Notes under the pieces: generated by a model
Database searches by the model: none
What the model was told of the DNA's origin: nothing
What the model saw: only the letters and a program-made list of their open reading frames with translations
NCBI RefSeq assembly: GCF_003323745.1
Contig: NZ_QOIL01000007.1
Location: forward strand, 124,001 to 188,000
Reading direction: 5' to 3'
Origin: Sphaerisporangium album
Lineage (GTDB): Bacteria > Actinomycetota > Actinomycetes > Streptosporangiales > Streptosporangiaceae
Length of the DNA stretch: 64,000 nt
Part shown: in pieces, positions 9,854 through 21,943 of the stretch
Layout: every line of letters starts with the position of its first letter
How positions within the stretch are numbered: the stretch's first letter is position 1
Translations under genes and position numbers: made by a program

Positions 9854-11806
9854 TCAGGAGGCGGGGTGCTCCTCCAGGACGGGCGCGCCCCGGGTGACGG
9901 TCTCGGTGATCTTCCGGGCGAGGTCCTGCCCGGTGAGGCCGGCCTCGGAGAGGATCTTGGGCCGCTTGGCGTGGCCGAGGAACCGCTGGGGCACGCCGAA
10001 CGTGCGTACCGGGACGTCGACCTCGGCGTCCCTGAGCAGGCGCGCCACGGCGTCGCCCACCCCGCCGACCCTGCCGTTGTCCTCGACGACGGCGACGAGC
10101 TTGGCGGCGCTCGCGGCGCCGACCAGGGCCTCGTCGAGCGGCTTGACCCAGCGCGGGTCGACCACGGTGGCCGAGATGCCGTGCGCGTCCAGCAGCGCGG
10201 CGGCCTCCAGGCAGATCGTGGCCATCGGGCCCACGGCCACCATCAGCACGTCGGCGGCCTCGCCGCCCAGCAGCACGTCCATCGCGCCGAGCCTGCCCAC
10301 GGCGGGGATCTCGGGGCCGACCGCGCCCTTGGGGAAGCGCACGACGGTCGGGCCGTCGTCCACCTCGACCGCCTCGCCGAGCAGCTCGCGCAGGCGCGCG
10401 CCGTCGCGGGGCGCGGCGACCGACAGGCCGGGGACGACCTGGAGGATCGACAGGTCCCACATGCCGTTGTGGCTCGCGCCGTCGTCGCCGGTGACGCCGG
10501 CGCGGTCGAGCACGACGGTGACCGGCAGGCGGTGCAGCGCGACGTCCATCAGGAGCTGGTCGAAGGCGCGGTTGAGGAACGTGGCGTAGACCGCGACGAC
10601 CGGGTGCAGGCCGCCGAGCGCGAGGCCCGCCGCGCTGGTCAGGGCGTGCTGCTCGGCGATGCCGACGTCGTAGGTGCGCGCGGGGTAGGCCTCGGCGAAC
10701 GCGGCCAGGCCGGTGGGGTGCAGCATGGCGGCGGTGATCGCCACCAGGTCGGGCCGCTCGGCGCCGAGCCGGACGAGCTCCTGGCCGAAGACGTTGGTCC
10801 AGCCATGGGGGCGGGGCTGCTCCTCGCCGGTCAGCGGATCGAAGGGCTGCGGCGAGTGGAAGCAGTCCTCGTCGTGGTTCTCGGCGTGCGCGTAGCCGTG
10901 GCCCTTGGTGGTGAGGACGTGGACGATGACCGGGCCGCGGAAGTCGCGCGCCCTGCGCAGGGCGGCCTCGACCGCCTGCTCGTCGTGGCCGTCGATCGGG
11001 CCGACGTACTTCAGCCCGAGGTCCTCGAACATGACCTGCGGCGCCAGGACGTCCTTGATGCCCTTCTTGACGCCGTGCAGCGTGTCGTACAGCGGCGCGC
11101 CGACGACGGGGACGCGGCCGAGGTTGTGCTTGACGAACTCCAGCATGTGCTCGTAGTTCTGCGTCATGCGCAGGGACGCCAGGTGGGAGGCCAGCCCGCC
11201 GATGGTCGGCGAGTAGGACCTGCCGTTGTCGTTGACGACGATGACCAGCGGAAGGTCGGGGTCCTTGGCGTGGCCGGCGATGTTGTTGAGGGCCTCCCAC
11301 GCCATGCCGCCGGTCAGCGCGCCGTCGCCGATCACCGCGACGACCGTGCGGCCGGTGTCGCCGCGCAGCTTGTACGCCTTGGCCAGGCCGTCGGCGTAGG
11401 ACAGGGCGGTCGAGGCGTGGGAGTTCTCGATGACGTCGTGCTCGGACTCGGCCTGGCTCGGGTACCCCGACAGGCCGCCTTCCTGGCGCAGCGTGTCGAA
11501 CTCGCCGGCGCGGCCGGTGAGCATCTTGTGGACGTACGCCTGGTGGCCGGTGTCCCAGAGGATGCGGTCGTGCGGGGAGTCGAACACGCGGTGCAGCGCG
11601 ATGGTCAGCTCGACGACGCCCAGGTTGGGGCCGAGGTGGCCGCCGGTGCGGGAGGTCGTGGAGACGAGGAGGTCACGGATCTCGGCGGCCAGGGCGGGCA
11701 GTTCGCCGGGCTCCAGACGCTTGAGGTCTCCCGGACCCTTGACCGAGGCGAGAAGGTCGGCCCGTCCGTCGCCAGGACCGTCGCTCCGCTGGCTCCGCTC
11801 GCTCAC
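9854..11806 (-). CDS. dxs: 1-deoxy-D-xylulose-5-phosphate synthase
   Basis: Thiamine-diphosphate enzyme that condenses pyruvate and glyceraldehyde-3-phosphate to DXP, the first step of the MEP isoprenoid pathway. Length is 650 residues, normal for Dxs. Seen in order: [16 protein letters not shown], the ThDP/Mg motif [16 protein letters not shown] (near residue 155), the transketolase pyrimidine domain with [18 protein letters not shown], and [22 protein letters not shown] at 11806 is chosen because GGAGGAGATG lies just upstream. It is divergent from the zinc peptidase gene across about 180 bases. Housekeeping copy; no other MEP genes are in the window. Confidence 0.96.
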   Translation of the reverse strand: MSERSQRSDGPGDGRADLLASVKGPGDLKRLEPGELPALAAEIRDLLVSTTSRTGGHLGPNLGVVELTIALHRVFDSPHDRILWDTGHQAYVHKMLTGRAGEFDTLRQEGGLSGYPSQAESEHDVIENSHASTALSYADGLAKAYKLRGDTGRTVVAVIGDGALTGGMAWEALNNIAGHAKDPDLPLVIVVNDNGRSYSPTIGGLASHLASLRMTQNYEHMLEFVKHNLGRVPVVGAPLYDTLHGVKKGIKDVLAPQVMFEDLGLKYVGPIDGHDEQAVEAALRRARDFRGPVIVHVLTTKGHGYAHAENHDEDCFHSPQPFDPLTGEEQPRPHGWTNVFGQELVRLGAERPDLVAITAAMLHPTGLAAFAEAYPARTYDVGIAEQHALTSAAGLALGGLHPVVAVYATFLNRAFDQLLMDVALHRLPVTVVLDRAGVTGDDGASHNGMWDLSILQVVPGLSVAAPRDGARLRELLGEAVEVDDGPTVVRFPKGAVGPEIPAVGRLGAMDVLLGGEAADVLMVAVGPMATICLEAAALLDAHGISATVVDPRWVKPLDEALVGAASAAKLVAVVEDNGRVGGVGDAVARLLRDAEVDVPVRTFGVPQRFLGHAKRPKILSEAGLTGQDLARKITETVTRGAPVLEEHPAS

Positions 11807-11983
11807 GGAATCATCTCCTCCACTTGCTCGCCCATTTACCTGATCGCCGACGTGCCCGAAGTCTATTTGCCCAAGGATCCCACCCCTGCGGCGCTCCCGT
11901 GGGAGCCTCGCGAAACCTTCACAGGTTGCCCACATTAGATTGGTTTTACGAGGTGTGGGCGTGTCGCGTACTCTCACTGGGTC

Positions 11984-12760
11984 ATGCGCAAGGTCTCCTT
12001 CGTCGTCCTTTTGGCCCTGGTTGCACCACTGCTCTTCCAGGGCACCTCCTGGGCTTACCCGATCAAGAACGCGCCGGTGCTCACCAGGAGCCCGCTGTAC
12101 TCCTCGGGGCCTCTTCCCCGCACGTCCTGCCCCGAACAACCCGTCGAGGCGGGTGACGTCGCCTCGGTGAAGCGCTACCTGATGCCGCTGGTCACGTGCC
12201 TGGACGCCGTCTGGACGACCCACTTCAAGAAGGCGGGCCTCCCGTTCACCAAGCCGACTGTGAGGTTCATCACCAAACCACAGCGGGCGTGCGGGGAGAA
12301 GTGGGGCAAGTACGTCCAGGCGATCTACTGCAACCCGACCCACGAGATCGTGTTCCTGCTGGACAAGTCCATCATGAACGATCCGGAGGACCTGTTCCTG
12401 ATGGACGTGATCGCCCACGAGTACGGCCACCACGTCCAGAACGCCGCGGGCATGTGGAAGGCCTACGACCGTCTCACCGGCCGCAACCGCGCGGAGTTCA
12501 ACGAGCAGACGCGCCGGCACGAGCTCCAGGCCGAATGCCTGGCGGGCGCCTTCATCGGCAGCGTCTGGGGGTCCCTGGACCGCACGACGGACGACTGGCG
12601 CACCCTGCTGGACGCCGACCGGCGCAGCGGCGACGAGACCACCGACGTCCGCGACCACGGCAAGGGGCGCAACATCGCCAACTGGCTGAACCGCGGCTTC
12701 AAGACGGCGGGCCCGTCCGCGTGCAACACCTGGATCGCCGGCGCCCCCATGGTGGGGTAG
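11984..12760 (+). CDS. Secreted neutral zinc metallopeptidase
   Basis: Secreted protein of 258 residues in the putative neutral zinc metallopeptidase family (YpfJ-like, Zn_peptidase). The signal peptide is [20 protein letters not shown] followed by a cut near TSWA (residue 25). The zinc site is HEYGHHVQ (HExxH, near residue 147) and the downstream glutamate lies in [14 protein letters not shown]. Several cysteines suggest disulfides outside the cell. The ribosome binding site is poor; the ATG is chosen because it directly precedes the signal peptide. Convergent with the ROK regulator. The natural substrate is unknown. Confidence 0.87.
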   Translation: MRKVSFVVLLALVAPLLFQGTSWAYPIKNAPVLTRSPLYSSGPLPRTSCPEQPVEAGDVASVKRYLMPLVTCLDAVWTTHFKKAGLPFTKPTVRFITKPQRACGEKWGKYVQAIYCNPTHEIVFLLDKSIMNDPEDLFLMDVIAHEYGHHVQNAAGMWKAYDRLTGRNRAEFNEQTRRHELQAECLAGAFIGSVWGSLDRTTDDWRTLLDADRRSGDETTDVRDHGKGRNIANWLNRGFKTAGPSACNTWIAGAPMVG

Positions 12761-12858
12761 AAGGCGGGGCGGCCGGCGCCGACGAGCGTCCAGTACGCCG
12801 GGAACACCGGCAAGGTGAACGTGTCCGGGAGGTGACCCGCCGCCGCGGTGACCTCCGG

Positions 12859-14064
12859 TCAGGCGCCGACCCGGGCGAGAGCGTCCAGGGGGTCGGCGAG
12901 CACTTGGGCGAAGGCCAGCTCGGCCGCCCCCACCAGGGTGGTGTCGTCCCCCAGCACGGGGGTGCGCAACCGCAGATGCTCGCGGGAGGCGTACAGGACG
13001 TCGGTGTTGATCCGGCTGCGCACCTGGGCCGCGGCGCCGAGGTAGATCTCCCTGAGCATGCCCCCGAAGACGACGATCTCGGGGTTGAAGATGTTCACCA
13101 GGTTGGCCACCCCGAGGCCGAGCCAGTCCCCCACGCGCAGGAGGGCCTCGCGGGCGACGACGTCACCGCGGTCGGCGGCGTCCACGACCGAGCGCACGGC
13201 GTCGCGGCCGACCTGGTGGCCGAACCGCCCGGCGGCCTCCAGCAGCGCCCGCTCCCCCACCTCGGCCTCCAGGCAGCCGCGGGACCCGCAGCCGCACGGC
13301 CGTCCGCCCGCGTTGACCACCATGTGCCCGACCTCGCCGCCGTAGCCGCCGTGGCCGCCGAGCAACTGGCCGGAGGCGATGATGCCGCCGCCGATGCCGA
13401 CGTCGCCGTGCAGGTAGATGAGGTCCCGCGAGCCCGCCCCGACCCCCCGGGCCTGCTCGGCGAGCGCGCCGAGGTTGGCGTCGTTGCCCACGGCGACGGG
13501 GATGCCTAGCCCGAGCCTGGCCTCCAGCTCCGCGCCGAGGGGCACGTCCGCGACGCCCATGTTGGGGCTGAACCGCACGACGCCGTCGAGCCTGCGCACG
13601 CCGCCGGAGAAGGAGACGCCCACGCCGACGCACACCGCGTCGGCGCCGACCTTCTTCAGCATCTGGCCGGTGAAGCCCGCCAGCAGGCCGGAGACCTCGC
13701 CGAGCGAGAAGGGCCCGCGATCGCGCGGGGACTCGGCGCGGTCGAGGATCACCCCGCCCAGGCCGACGCGGGCGGCGACCAGCCGGTCCACGCCGATGTC
13801 GAACGCCAGGACGTACACCCGCGACGACTCGGGGCGGACCACCAGCGACGGGCGGCCCGCCCGCCCGGTCTCCCTGGGAAGCTCCTCGCGGACGAGGCCC
13901 GCCGCGGTGAGGTCGGCGGTGAGCGCCATGATCGTGCTGCGGTTGAGCCCCATCCTGCTGGTGAGCTCGGCACGGGAGGTGGGCCCGCTGAGATGGACGT
14001 GCCGCAGGAGCGCCCCGAGGTTCTGGCGCCGGATCTCCTCCTGCGAGGGCCCCGCGCGCATCAT
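12859..14064 (-). CDS. ROK-family transcriptional regulator
   Basis: Repressor/kinase-fold regulator of 401 residues. The N-terminal winged helix is [20 protein letters not shown] followed by [19 protein letters not shown]. The ROK domain contains [12 protein letters not shown] and the zinc-binding [12 protein letters not shown] motif, here with CGCG-x3-C. It ends the XylFGH-like sugar transport operon and most resembles XylR-type repressors, so a monosaccharide effector is likely. GAGGACC before ATG-ATG supports the start at 14064 (14061 is equally possible). A perfect 18-bp palindrome lies about 100 bases upstream and may be its operator. Confidence 0.92.
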   Translation of the reverse strand: MMRAGPSQEEIRRQNLGALLRHVHLSGPTSRAELTSRMGLNRSTIMALTADLTAAGLVREELPRETGRAGRPSLVVRPESSRVYVLAFDIGVDRLVAARVGLGGVILDRAESPRDRGPFSLGEVSGLLAGFTGQMLKKVGADAVCVGVGVSFSGGVRRLDGVVRFSPNMGVADVPLGAELEARLGLGIPVAVGNDANLGALAEQARGVGAGSRDLIYLHGDVGIGGGIIASGQLLGGHGGYGGEVGHMVVNAGGRPCGCGSRGCLEAEVGERALLEAAGRFGHQVGRDAVRSVVDAADRGDVVAREALLRVGDWLGLGVANLVNIFNPEIVVFGGMLREIYLGAAAQVRSRINTDVLYASREHLRLRTPVLGDDTTLVGAAELAFAQVLADPLDALARVGA

Positions 14065-14164
14065 CGTTGGTCCTCTGGTTCGTGGTGCCGTCAAGTGGGT
14101 GGCGCGGCGAGGCAGCCCAGGAAGACGCCGCGCACCGGCGGCATGCCGGCACGGGGACCTCGCC

Positions 14165-14182
14165 GGTGTTCATATGAACACC
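14165..14182. promoter_or_regulatory. Perfect 18-bp palindrome, candidate ROK operator
   Basis: GGTGTTCATATGAACACC is identical to its reverse complement. It sits in the 160-base gap between the permease stop and the ROK start codon, where an autoregulatory operator would be expected. No second copy was found upstream of the binding-protein gene, where a different imperfect dyad occurs. Confidence 0.5.
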
Positions 14183-14224
14183 ACCGACGTTCCTTGGCAA
14201 ATTCTTGGGACGGACCGGCCGGGA

Positions 14225-15478
14225 TCACCTTAGACCAGAGGCGGCGGCGCGCTTGCGGGAGAGCGCGTCGACCCCGGCGGCCAGGAGCAGGACGAGCCCG
14301 GTGACGATGTACTTGACGCTCGCGCTGTAGCCCATCAGGCCCATGCCGTTGTTGATGACCGCGACCACGGCGCCGCCCAGCAGCGCGTCGAGCACCCTGC
14401 CCTTGCCGCCGAACAGGCTGGTGCCGCCGATGACCGCGGCGCCGACCGCGAACAGCAGCACGTCGCTGCCGCCCGTGCTGGGGTCGACGGAGCTGGCCTG
14501 GGACGCCAGGATGATGCCGCCGATGGAAGCCATGCCCGAGCAGATGACGAAGGCGCTCACCCGGATGCGGTCGACGTTGATGCCGGCGCGGCGTGCGGCC
14601 TCGGCGTTGCCGCCGACGGCGTAGATGTGCCGGCCGAACGCGGTGCGGCGCAGGACGAACGTCCAGAAGATGAGCAGCGCCACGACGATGGGGACGACGA
14701 TGGGCACGCCCTTGAGCGACACGAGCAGGGCGTTGCGGCTGCGCTCCAGGTTCAGGGCGTAGACCGCGAGCCCGCCGAGGACCGCCAGCGTGCCCACCCG
14801 GAAGGCGATGAGCGTGGCCGGATCGGCCATGAGGCCCCGTCCGGCGCGGCGGCGCGCCCGCACGACCTGGACGCCGGCGTACACCAGCACGCACACCGCG
14901 TAGAGGATCCAGCCGAGGACCGGCGGCAGGTACCTGTTCTCGATCGCGATGATCACCGGGTCGCGGATCGCGATGTTGTTGCCCTCGTGCACCAGGACGA
15001 GAAGCAGGCCCTGGAACGCCAGGAACGCGGCGAGCGTGACGACGAACGAGGGAATGCCCAGCTTCGCGACCAGCGCCCCGAGCACGAGCCCGATCACGAT
15101 GCCCGTCAGGATCGCCGCGCCGGCGCTGACGTACCAGGGCAGGCCGTTCTGGGTCATGGCGACGGCGAGTACCGCCGCGCAGACGCCGCTGGTGTACCCG
15201 GCCGACAGGTCGATCTCGCCGAGGAGCAGGACGAACACCAGACCCATGGCGATCATGCTGATCGCGGCGCCCTGGGTGAAGAGGTTGGCGAAGTTGATCG
15301 CCGAGAAGAACACCGGCCGCAGGATCGCGAAGGTGGTGCAGAGCACGAGCAACCCGAGGATGGCCGGCAGGGCGCCCATGTCACCGCCCCGGACCCGTCC
15401 GATGTAGGCACGGACGTTCTGGCCGATGCCGGGCGACGGCGCGGCGGTCTTCGTGCCGGGAAGCATCGTCGTACTCAT
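14225..15478 (-). CDS. Sugar ABC transporter permease (XylH-like)
   Basis: Inner-membrane subunit of a carbohydrate-uptake-2 ABC transporter, 417 residues with ten or so hydrophobic helices. Family segments are GLVFVLLLGEIDLSAGYTSG (helix 3 region), GIPSFVVTLAAFLAFQGL, and GRHIYAVGGNAEAARRAGI (near residue 310), which contacts the ATPase. The long middle loop with a basic segment is typical of XylH rather than RbsC. The ATG overlaps the ATPase stop as ATGA, so translation is coupled. Ligand probably a pentose or similar sugar (inference). Confidence 0.92.
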   Translation of the reverse strand: MSTTMLPGTKTAAPSPGIGQNVRAYIGRVRGGDMGALPAILGLLVLCTTFAILRPVFFSAINFANLFTQGAAISMIAMGLVFVLLLGEIDLSAGYTSGVCAAVLAVAMTQNGLPWYVSAGAAILTGIVIGLVLGALVAKLGIPSFVVTLAAFLAFQGLLLVLVHEGNNIAIRDPVIIAIENRYLPPVLGWILYAVCVLVYAGVQVVRARRRAGRGLMADPATLIAFRVGTLAVLGGLAVYALNLERSRNALLVSLKGVPIVVPIVVALLIFWTFVLRRTAFGRHIYAVGGNAEAARRAGINVDRIRVSAFVICSGMASIGGIILASQASSVDPSTGGSDVLLFAVGAAVIGGTSLFGGKGRVLDALLGGAVVAVINNGMGLMGYSASVKYIVTGLVLLLAAGVDALSRKRAAASGLR

Positions 15479-16251
15479 GCGGTGACTCCGTTGACGTTCT
15501 GCAGGCCGAGCTCGCCGCTGCGTCCCGAGGTGATCAGCTCGACGACCTGCGAGTGGGTGACGTCGGCCGTCTTCACCTGCGCGGCCATGCGACCGAGGTA
15601 CAGCGCCGCGATCCGGTCCGAGACGGCGAAGACGTCGTTCATGTTGTGGGAGATGAGGATCACCGCCAGGCCGTTGTCGGCCAGACGGCGTACCAGCTCC
15701 AGCACCTGGGCGGTCTGGGCGACGCCGAGCGCGGCGGTGGGCTCGTCCAGGATGACGACCTTGCTGTTCCACAGCACGGCCTTGGCGATGGCGACGGTCT
15801 GCCGCTGACCGCCGGACAGGCTGGAGACGAGCTGCCGGATCGACTTGACGGTGCGGACCGAGAGGCTGTCGAGGGTCTTGGCCGCCATCTCCTCCATCGT
15901 CGCCTCGTCCAGGACCAGCCCGCTCTTCTTCTCGCGGCCCAGGAACATGTTCTGGACGATGTCGAGGTTGTCGCACAGGGCGAGGTCCTGGTAGACGATC
16001 TCGATGCCGAGGTCGGCGGCCTCGCGGGGGCTGTTCACCTGCACGGGGCGGCCGTCGAACAGGAGCTCGCCCGCGTCGATCGAGTAGGTGCCGCCGATGC
16101 ATTTCACCAGGGTGGACTTGCCTGCGCCGTTGTCGCCGACCAGTGCGGTGACCTCACCGGCGTACGCCGAGAAGGCGACCTCGTGCAGGACCTGCACGGG
16201 TCCGAAGCTCTTGTCGAGCCCGCGGATCTCCAGGACGGGTTGGGATGACAC
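15475..16251 (-). CDS. Sugar ABC transporter ATPase, single-domain
   Basis: ATP-binding subunit of 258 residues. Walker A is GDNGAGKST (near residue 36), the Q-loop is IVYQDLALCDN, the signature is LSGGQRQTVAIAKA, and Walker B is VVILDEPTAALG. Carbohydrate-uptake-2 ATPases usually carry two ATPase domains (about 500 residues); this one has a single domain and presumably works as a homodimer, as described for some actinobacterial systems. GTG at 16251 is chosen because GAGGAG lies four bases upstream. Lies between the binding protein and permease genes. Confidence 0.92.
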   Translation of the reverse strand: MSSQPVLEIRGLDKSFGPVQVLHEVAFSAYAGEVTALVGDNGAGKSTLVKCIGGTYSIDAGELLFDGRPVQVNSPREAADLGIEIVYQDLALCDNLDIVQNMFLGREKKSGLVLDEATMEEMAAKTLDSLSVRTVKSIRQLVSSLSGGQRQTVAIAKAVLWNSKVVILDEPTAALGVAQTAQVLELVRRLADNGLAVILISHNMNDVFAVSDRIAALYLGRMAAQVKTADVTHSQVVELITSGRSGELGLQNVNGVTA

Positions 16252-16293
16252 GTTGCTCCTCAGAGATTGACGGTACACGCCGCGCACCCCGGC

Positions 16294-16321
16294 GGGGAGA
16301 CCTCCTGTGGGAGGCCTCCCC
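16294..16321 (-). terminator. Hairpin between binding protein and ATPase genes
   Basis: A 12-bp stem with one mismatch (GGGGAGACCTCC, loop TGTG, GGAGGCCTCCCC) lies between the binding-protein stop and the ATPase start. No T-run follows. It probably acts as an attenuator or an RNA-stability element that favours binding-protein mRNA, a common arrangement in ABC operons (inference). Confidence 0.6.
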
Positions 16322-16351
16322 GGGAAGCGCGGGCCGCACCGGACCTCGGTT

Positions 16352-17479
16352 CTACTGGATACCGGCCTCGGTGCACTTGGCGGCGAACTCGCCGGTGCAC
16401 AGCTCTTCCTTGGTGACGAACCCGTCGGTGACGACGTCCTTGACGTTGTCGAATGTGATCGCCTGCGGGTCCAGCAGCACGGAGGGGACGTCCTGGTTGG
16501 TCTGGGTGTCCTTGGTGACGCCGCTCACGGTCGGCTTCTCACCCTTGGCGAGCGCGATGGCGAGCTGGGAGGCGGCGTCGGCCTCCTTCTTGACGGCCTT
16601 GTAGACGGTCATGCACTGGTCGCCGGCGAGGATGTTCTGCAGGCCCTGGACGCCCGCGTCCTGGCCGGTCACCGGCACCTTGCCGTTGAGCTTCTGCTTC
16701 TTCAGCACGGTGATGGCGGCGTTGCCGAGGTTGTCGTTCGCGGCGAGCACACCCGCGATCTTCGGCTGGGAGGTCAGCATCTGCTCGAACATCGTGCCGC
16801 CCTTGACCGGGTCCCACTCCGGCACGGACTCGTCCGGGCCCTTGACGAACTCGCCGGAGTCGAACTTCGGCTGCAGCACGCCGTCGTAGCCCTGCTTGAA
16901 GAGGGTCGCGTTGTTGTCGGTCGGCGAGCCGTTGAGCTCGGCGATGATGGGCTTCTCGACCTTCTTGTCGGCGAGGCACTTGACGAGGCCCTCGCCCTGC
17001 AGCGTCCCGACCTTGACGTTGTCGAAGCTGACGTAGTACGAGGCGCCGCCGCCGAGGGTCAGGCGGTCGTAGTCGATGACCGGGACGCCCTGGGCCTTGG
17101 CCTTGTCGATGACGGCCTTGCCGGTGCCGCTGTCCAGGTTGACGATCATCAGCACGGTCGCGCCGTTGGTGATCATCTGGTCGGCGATCGTCTGGAACGC
17201 GGTCTTGTCGTTCTGCGCGTTCTGGATGTCGTAGGCGACGCCCGCGGCCTTGAAGGCCTCTTCGAGGAACTTGTGGTCAGCGGTCTCCCAGCGGGGAGAC
17301 GACTTGCTGTCGGGCAGGATCACGCCGATCTTGCCCGGCTTGGCCTCGGAGGACGGGGAGGCGCCCCCGCTGGACGGAGCCGCGCTGCTGGTGTCACCAC
17401 TGTCGCTGCCCCCGCAGGCGGTGAGACCGAGAGTGAGCGCCGCCGCTGCGGCGGTCAGGCCGAGGATCCCCTTGCGCAT
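16352..17479 (-). CDS. Sugar-binding lipoprotein (XylF-like)
   Basis: Extracellular solute-binding protein of 375 residues, first gene of the sugar ABC operon. The lipoprotein signal is MRKGILGLTAAAAALTLGLT with lipobox LTAC at about residues 19-22, then a Ser/Gly-rich linker. The binding domain begins KPGKIGVILPDSKSSPRWET, like xylose/ribose-binding proteins, and contains DYDRLTLGGGASYYVSFDN and VPVTGQDAGVQGLQNILAGD, which are XylF-type. AAAGGA precedes the ATG. Imperfect dyads upstream are candidate operators. Confidence 0.92.
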   Translation of the reverse strand: MRKGILGLTAAAAALTLGLTACGGSDSGDTSSAAPSSGGASPSSEAKPGKIGVILPDSKSSPRWETADHKFLEEAFKAAGVAYDIQNAQNDKTAFQTIADQMITNGATVLMIVNLDSGTGKAVIDKAKAQGVPVIDYDRLTLGGGASYYVSFDNVKVGTLQGEGLVKCLADKKVEKPIIAELNGSPTDNNATLFKQGYDGVLQPKFDSGEFVKGPDESVPEWDPVKGGTMFEQMLTSQPKIAGVLAANDNLGNAAITVLKKQKLNGKVPVTGQDAGVQGLQNILAGDQCMTVYKAVKKEADAASQLAIALAKGEKPTVSGVTKDTQTNQDVPSVLLDPQAITFDNVKDVVTDGFVTKEELCTGEFAAKCTEAGIQ

Positions 17480-17676
17480 GGGTGCACGGGTCCTTTCTGC
17501 AGAGATCGCCACGGAAGGCGTGGCGTATGGGGGTCTGGTGGAAGGTGCCCGGCCGAGCTCTGACCGGGGGGAAGGAACGGCTTCCACCGGGTCGCGGCTT
17601 GGCCGTTTCTTTGAATGTTGTTTGCGGCAACGTATTCCCATCCGGGGCGGCGCGCCAGACCTCCGAGGGTCAAAAT

Positions 17677-17695
17677 TTGTTGCCGCCGGTAACAA
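17677..17695. promoter_or_regulatory. Imperfect dyad upstream of the sugar ABC operon
   Basis: TTGTTGCC-GCC-GGTAACAA has 8-base arms with one mismatch and lies about 200 bases upstream of the binding-protein start. A related sequence, GTTGTTTGCGGCAAC, lies at about 17618-17632. Both are candidate binding sites for the ROK regulator or a LacI-type protein; unproven. Confidence 0.4.
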
Positions 17696-17710
17696 TCGGG
17701 AAACGCATGC

Positions 17711-18436
17711 TTAACCTGCCAGGCTGCGCGTGATCAGCACGAAGGCCGAGGCCGCGGCCACCACGAGGATCCCGGCCCGGATCCGCCCCCCGTCCAGGAA
17801 CCGGCGCAGCGGTCCCGACGCCGCGAACCCGGCCACTATGAACGGGATCAGCGCCGCGCCCCAGAGCACCGACCGCAGCGGCAGCCTGCCCAGGACGGCG
17901 AGGACGCCGAGCGACTGCAGGGCGGCGAGGACGAAGAACAGCGCCAGCGTCGCGCGGATCTTCGGCCCCTTCTCGTGCTGGTACACGATGCCGAGCGGCG
18001 GCCCGCCGATGCCGGTGGCGGTGCCCGTGATCCCGGAGATCAGCCCGGCGACGGTCAGCGTGAAGCCGTTCTTTGGCACGGCCAGGGCCGAGGCCGTGAC
18101 CGCCACCGCCACGAGCACCATCACGCCGACCAGGACGCCGAGCGCCCGCGTGCTGACGTACAGGACGACGAGCCCGCCGAGCGCCGTCCCCGGCAGCCTG
18201 CCGAGCAGCGCGAACCCGAGCCCCCGCCAGTCGATCGCGCGCCATTCCGCGACGAGCGTCAGCAGCGGCAGGGTGGCGTTGACCACCTGGACGCCGCCCG
18301 GCATGACCGTGGGGTCCAGCACCGTGATGATCGGCGCGGCCAGCAAGCCGAGCCCGAACCCGACCCCTCCCTGCACCACCGCACCGACGAACACTGCCAA
18401 ACCACCAAGTACCAGCACAAACAGCTCATGAGTCAT
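17711..18436 (-). CDS. TauE/SafE-family sulfite/anion exporter
   Basis: Membrane protein of 241 residues with about eight hydrophobic segments. The two family repeats are seen at GAVVQGGVGFGLGLLAAPII (about residues 15-34) and GLISGITGTATGIGGPPLGI (about 130-150). These proteins move sulfite, sulfoacetate or other organic anions; the substrate here cannot be told. ATG at 18436 begins MTHELFVLVL; an upstream frame start is less likely because its extra residues are charged. Stands alone on the minus strand. Confidence 0.85.
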   Translation of the reverse strand: MTHELFVLVLGGLAVFVGAVVQGGVGFGLGLLAAPIITVLDPTVMPGGVQVVNATLPLLTLVAEWRAIDWRGLGFALLGRLPGTALGGLVVLYVSTRALGVLVGVMVLVAVAVTASALAVPKNGFTLTVAGLISGITGTATGIGGPPLGIVYQHEKGPKIRATLALFFVLAALQSLGVLAVLGRLPLRSVLWGAALIPFIVAGFAASGPLRRFLDGGRIRAGILVVAAASAFVLITRSLAG

Positions 18437-18933
18437 GGAGCGCAACGCTAGACGCGAACCCACCACCGCCCGCAACGGGTTAAGGGCCGCGGCACCCCTC
18501 GGACGCCTGACGGGCGCGCGACGCGTGGAGCGTCTATTGCGGTGAGTGGCTGCGCCGATCAGGTGCGGCGAGTGGCGCGGTGAGACGACGAGGCCGGCAG
18601 CGCGCCGGATCTCCAGAACGCCTCCGGAGCGATCGACGGCCAGGTCAGCGTGCCGCCGATGTCCGTGACGAAGATCCAGACCGGCAAAAGCATCCGAGCC
18701 CGCCGCATCCGAGCCTCCGCCCGCCGCTCGATCGTCTCACTGGCAGAGTACGGCCCACGCTCCGGCCGGCCAGGGGCGGCGGTGAGGCCGGACCGCCCGG
18801 AGACGCCCTGCCCCGGGGCGCGGACTTCAGGGCATGGGGGCGGGACGGCCCGGGGTACGGGTGTGACGCCGGGCCGTCCTCTTCGGAGTTCGTGACCCCC
18901 GATTGGCGGGGCCGTGGCCCCGCGAGACCCTGC
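18437..18933. other. Intergenic region upstream of the TauE gene
   Basis: About 500 bases holding the promoter side of the TauE gene and the 3' end of the acnA transcript. A short coding-like patch at about 18600-18710 on the minus strand (VWIFVTDIGGTLTWPSIAPE in one frame) has no start or ribosome binding site; I cannot identify it. Apart from the hairpin annotated separately nothing else stands out. Confidence 0.4.
18843..18879 (-). terminator. Hairpin downstream of acnA
   Basis: GGACGGCCCGG pairs perfectly with CCGGGCCGTCC around a 15-base loop, 55 bases past the acnA stop. There is no T-run, as is common for terminators in GC-rich actinomycetes. Confidence 0.65.
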
Positions 18934-21726
<2,793 letters not shown>

Positions 21727-21832
21727 AGGGACTCGCCTCCTTGTTCCAACTCATCGCCACTGATGGTGGGTCGCACACGTAATGCCGGGTTCGCCCCATA
21801 GATCCTGCCGCACCGGCGGAGTACCACAGCAG

Positions 21833-21849
21833 TTAGGTAGGCCTAACCT
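21833..21849. promoter_or_regulatory. Iron-box-like dyad upstream of acnA
   Basis: TTAGGTAGGCCTAACCT, about 110 bases upstream of the acnA start, keeps the TTAGGT and CTAACCT halves of the DtxR/IdeR/DmdR consensus (TTAGGTTAGGCTAACCTAA); I count 14 of 19 matching positions over the full 19-base window. Iron control of an Fe-S enzyme would make sense, but binding is inferred. Confidence 0.5.
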
Positions 21850-21865
21850 CGTCACGGACGGCGGA

Positions 21866-21911
21866 TGTCTCGATATCAAGATATCCGGTTATGTATCTCG
21901 ACATCAAGTTA
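21866..21911. promoter_or_regulatory. Tandem operator-like repeats upstream of acnA
   Basis: TGTCTCGATATCAAGATA (21866-21883) and TATCTCGACATCAAGTTA (21894-21911) are two 18-base sites, 28 bases apart centre to centre, each an imperfect dyad of the form TATCTYGAYATCAAGWTA. They lie 140-185 bases upstream of acnA and in the gap after the YdjM gene stop. The cognate regulator is not known to me. Confidence 0.5.
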
Positions 21912-21943
21912 CCGTCGAGTAGCATACCGCCGCGACGTGCGCC

